DNA of 64,000 nucleotides from Limnoperna fortunei. Its lineage: Eukaryota; Mollusca; Bivalvia; Mytilida; Modiolidae. Shown here piece after piece: positions 62,626 through 64,000 of this stretch. The notes beneath the pieces are model-generated. The model was not told the origin of the DNA, ran no database searches, and saw only the letters and a program-made list of their open reading frames with translations. The translations under genes and the position numbers were made by a program. Position 1 is the stretch's first letter. Each line of letters starts with the position of its first letter. The DNA lies in the NCBI GenBank assembly GCA_944474755.1, contig OX104118.1, positions 87,403,860 through 87,467,859 of the forward strand, in the 5' to 3' direction.

Positions 62626-63127
62626 TTGTCAAATACACAAGATTTATTAATAAACAACTCTCCAACCTGGTCAACAGACTTCATTAAAGATATAGAGAAT
62701 GGTACAATTAAGAGCTTGACCCAAGCCAAAGATGCTGCAACAGTCTTGTGGAAACAACACTCGTCTACATACGACCAGAGTAAAGCAGTGCAAGTACCTG
62801 CATTGGAGGCAAATGGTCACAACATACTCAAGAAGAGACACAGCACAGAAACACAATACCAATACTGCAAGAGACAGATGATCAAGAAAAACCAGACACC
62901 ACTTGACAGAACACCAGAAAATGAAGAAACAGCTGGGATTGCCTTTCTGTTGCTACAAGTGTAAAGTATATCCTCAACTTAAAGAAAGATGAAATGAAAG
63001 ACAAACTTGCAGAAAAATCTGAGACAGTTGAAAAACTCAAGCAGCATGGCCAAATAAGGACTAAAACTACAGAAGACTTAAAACTTGCATTGATTACTTG
63101 TGCTGTGTGTAAACATTTAAATTTATA
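62626..63127 (+). pseudogene. Unrecognised coding-like segment
   Basis: The frame 62626-62964 (SPTWSTDFIKDIENGTIKSL, TQAKDAATVLWKQHSSTYDQ) is hydrophilic and compositionally protein-like, unlike the surrounding AT-rich DNA, but has no ATG at its start. In another frame it is followed by KYILNLKKDEMKDKLAEKSE and TVEKLKQHGQIRTKTTEDLK to a stop at 63127, which looks like a coiled coil. The change of frame near 62955 suggests a frameshift or an unseen intron. I do not recognise the family. It may belong to the mobile element whose FLYWCH-MULE relic lies 0.4 kb downstream on the other strand. Confidence 0.3.
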
Positions 63128-63180
63128 ATATTTGACAATGTTTGATTTTGTTTTGTTTAATGTATTTTATTAATGGTTTA

Positions 63181-63248
63181 TTCTGGCTATTCCAACATTT
63201 TAAATTTTAAAGGTAAAATGTTAAAAATCCAAGTTGGAGTAGCCAGAA
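63181..63248. repeat. Inverted repeat (hairpin)
   Basis: TTCTGGCTATTCCAAC (63181-63196) pairs with GTTGGAGTAGCCAGAA (63233-63248) with one mismatch; inside it AACATTTTA and TAAAATGTT also pair. Confidence 0.85.
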
Positions 63249-63435
63249 TACTTGTATAAACAAGGGATTATGTTTGTATATACTGTAAACACATCTTATT
63301 TTATTTTATTAGCCAAATTACAGGTAAAATGTGTTGGAATTGAAAGAAAAGATACATTTAAAGAAGGAAAATATATTTATTTGCATTAGCACTAAACAAA
63401 ATAAAATAAATAGCAAAAACATGTTTACAGAATTG

Positions 63436-63892
63436 TTAAGTCATAACCTCATAATCAAGAAACATAATAGTTGGTTGAAATAAAATGTTGTATCTCTGGC
63501 AAATTTCCTGTATTACAGTTAGTAGTCTGGTATATAAATGTTGATCCTTTCCGGGTAGGAGACTGTAAACCAGTGGAAACATGATTCTGTCAACCATAGC
63601 ATGGAATCTGTACAGTTGGAAAAATAGTGTGGGACATGCATAGAATGTACCATCACAGTAGATAGTGTCTGCTGCTGTAAGATGTGTCAGGTTCTCTTGG
63701 GTACTGAAGCCCAGCATGCGTCCATTGGTGTTTGTAATATTATTATTGGTGTTTATAGTTGCTGCGACAGTTACGGGTGGAACACTGCCAGTAACATCTC
63801 TCTTCTCGTCTTGTCTTAACTTGAAACTTAAAACCATTATGTATCAAGTTCTGGTTGCCTAGTCTGTTTGTAGCAAATGTAACATCTAACAT
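63436..63892 (-). pseudogene. FLYWCH zinc finger plus MULE transposase relic
   Basis: From the ATG at 63892 the minus strand reads FATNRLGNQNLIHNGFKFQV, then REERCYWQCSTRNC, a FLYWCH zinc finger. That frame stops near 63740. In a second frame (ORF 63837-63436) come TIYCDGTFYACPTLFFQLYR, FHAMVDRIMFPLVYSLLPGK, HLYTRLLTVIQE and IMFLDYE. These are the first blocks of a MULE transposase domain, with D62 (CDGTF) and D128 (LDYE) of that ORF as likely catalytic aspartates. The frame stops three residues after LDYE, so the catalytic glutamate and the C-terminus are missing. The first part of that ORF (about 40 residues) is an out-of-frame reading of the zinc finger. A frameshift is likely; an intron is possible. 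FLYWCH-MULE proteins are known both as transposases and as domesticated genes; this copy looks dead or is an exon of a larger gene. Confidence 0.75.
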
Positions 63893-64000
63893 ATAATAAT
63901 TTATTAAATGAAATTAAGTAATACTTACAACATGTTAATGTTAAATAATTAAAAACACACTTTATTTTTCTACATATTTTAATTCTAAAATTCTATTTTA
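63893..64000. other. Right edge, nothing recognised
   Basis: AT-rich upstream sequence of the FLYWCH-MULE relic. Confidence 0.4.

Overview
The window looks like a piece of an animal nuclear genome, most likely a bivalve mollusc. It is AT-rich and very gene-poor. Support for a mollusc comes from a DZIP3-type HEPN fragment, a perlucin-like single-domain C-type lectin, a tRNA-derived SINE with a repeated 3' domain, hairpin-plus-tandem-core (Helitron-like) elements and several kinds of decayed retroelement. This is recognition from memory of the families; the species is not determined.

Layout. 0-1.1 kb: broken ankyrin-repeat array running in from outside the window. 1.5-2.1 kb: degenerate T-rich tandem repeats. 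2.5-7.2 kb: a 31-bp minisatellite interrupted by an apparently intact pogo/Tigger-like DNA transposon (2751-5467) with a 424-aa transposase. 8.1-9.0 kb: Helitron-like element with a hairpin and five exact-length 146-bp core units. 10.4-11.6 kb: two-exon DZIP3-type HEPN gene fragment. 11.8-12.2 kb: a second tandem-core repeat. 12.57-30.72 kb: about 15 kb of an almost G-free satellite (about 27-bp monomers) organised in multi-kb blocks, carrying three copies of a 1.0-kb hAT-like non-autonomous element. 30.72-32.0 kb: a different satellite, a 174-bp trimer of about 58-bp monomers.

32-51 kb is a graveyard of retroelements: one nearly full-length dead APE-type LINE (34.7-38.0 kb), two partial LINEs lying tail to tail (39.5-42.0 kb) and two Penelope-like reverse transcriptase relics (43.9-44.3 and 49.9-50.9 kb). 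Between these are a SINE and a candidate small secreted cysteine-rich protein (48.5-48.8 kb, minus).

51-64 kb holds the one convincing cellular gene, a secreted C-type lectin on the minus strand (57.94-55.23 kb). Its exons join in phase, and it has a TATA box and two untranslated leader exons. A second copy of its leader lies 2.8 kb upstream beside a SINE. An RNase H LINE fragment, SINE fragments, TA microsatellites, perfect palindromes and a frameshifted FLYWCH-MULE transposase relic fill the rest.

The genes do not form a pathway. Innate-immunity-type families (HEPN/DZIP3, C-type lectin, possible cysteine-rich peptide) sit in repeat-rich DNA where satellites and transposons have been amplified together. 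The best candidates for something undescribed are the G-free higher-order satellite with its captured hairpin-bearing transposon, the trimeric 174-bp satellite, and the cysteine-rich secreted ORF.
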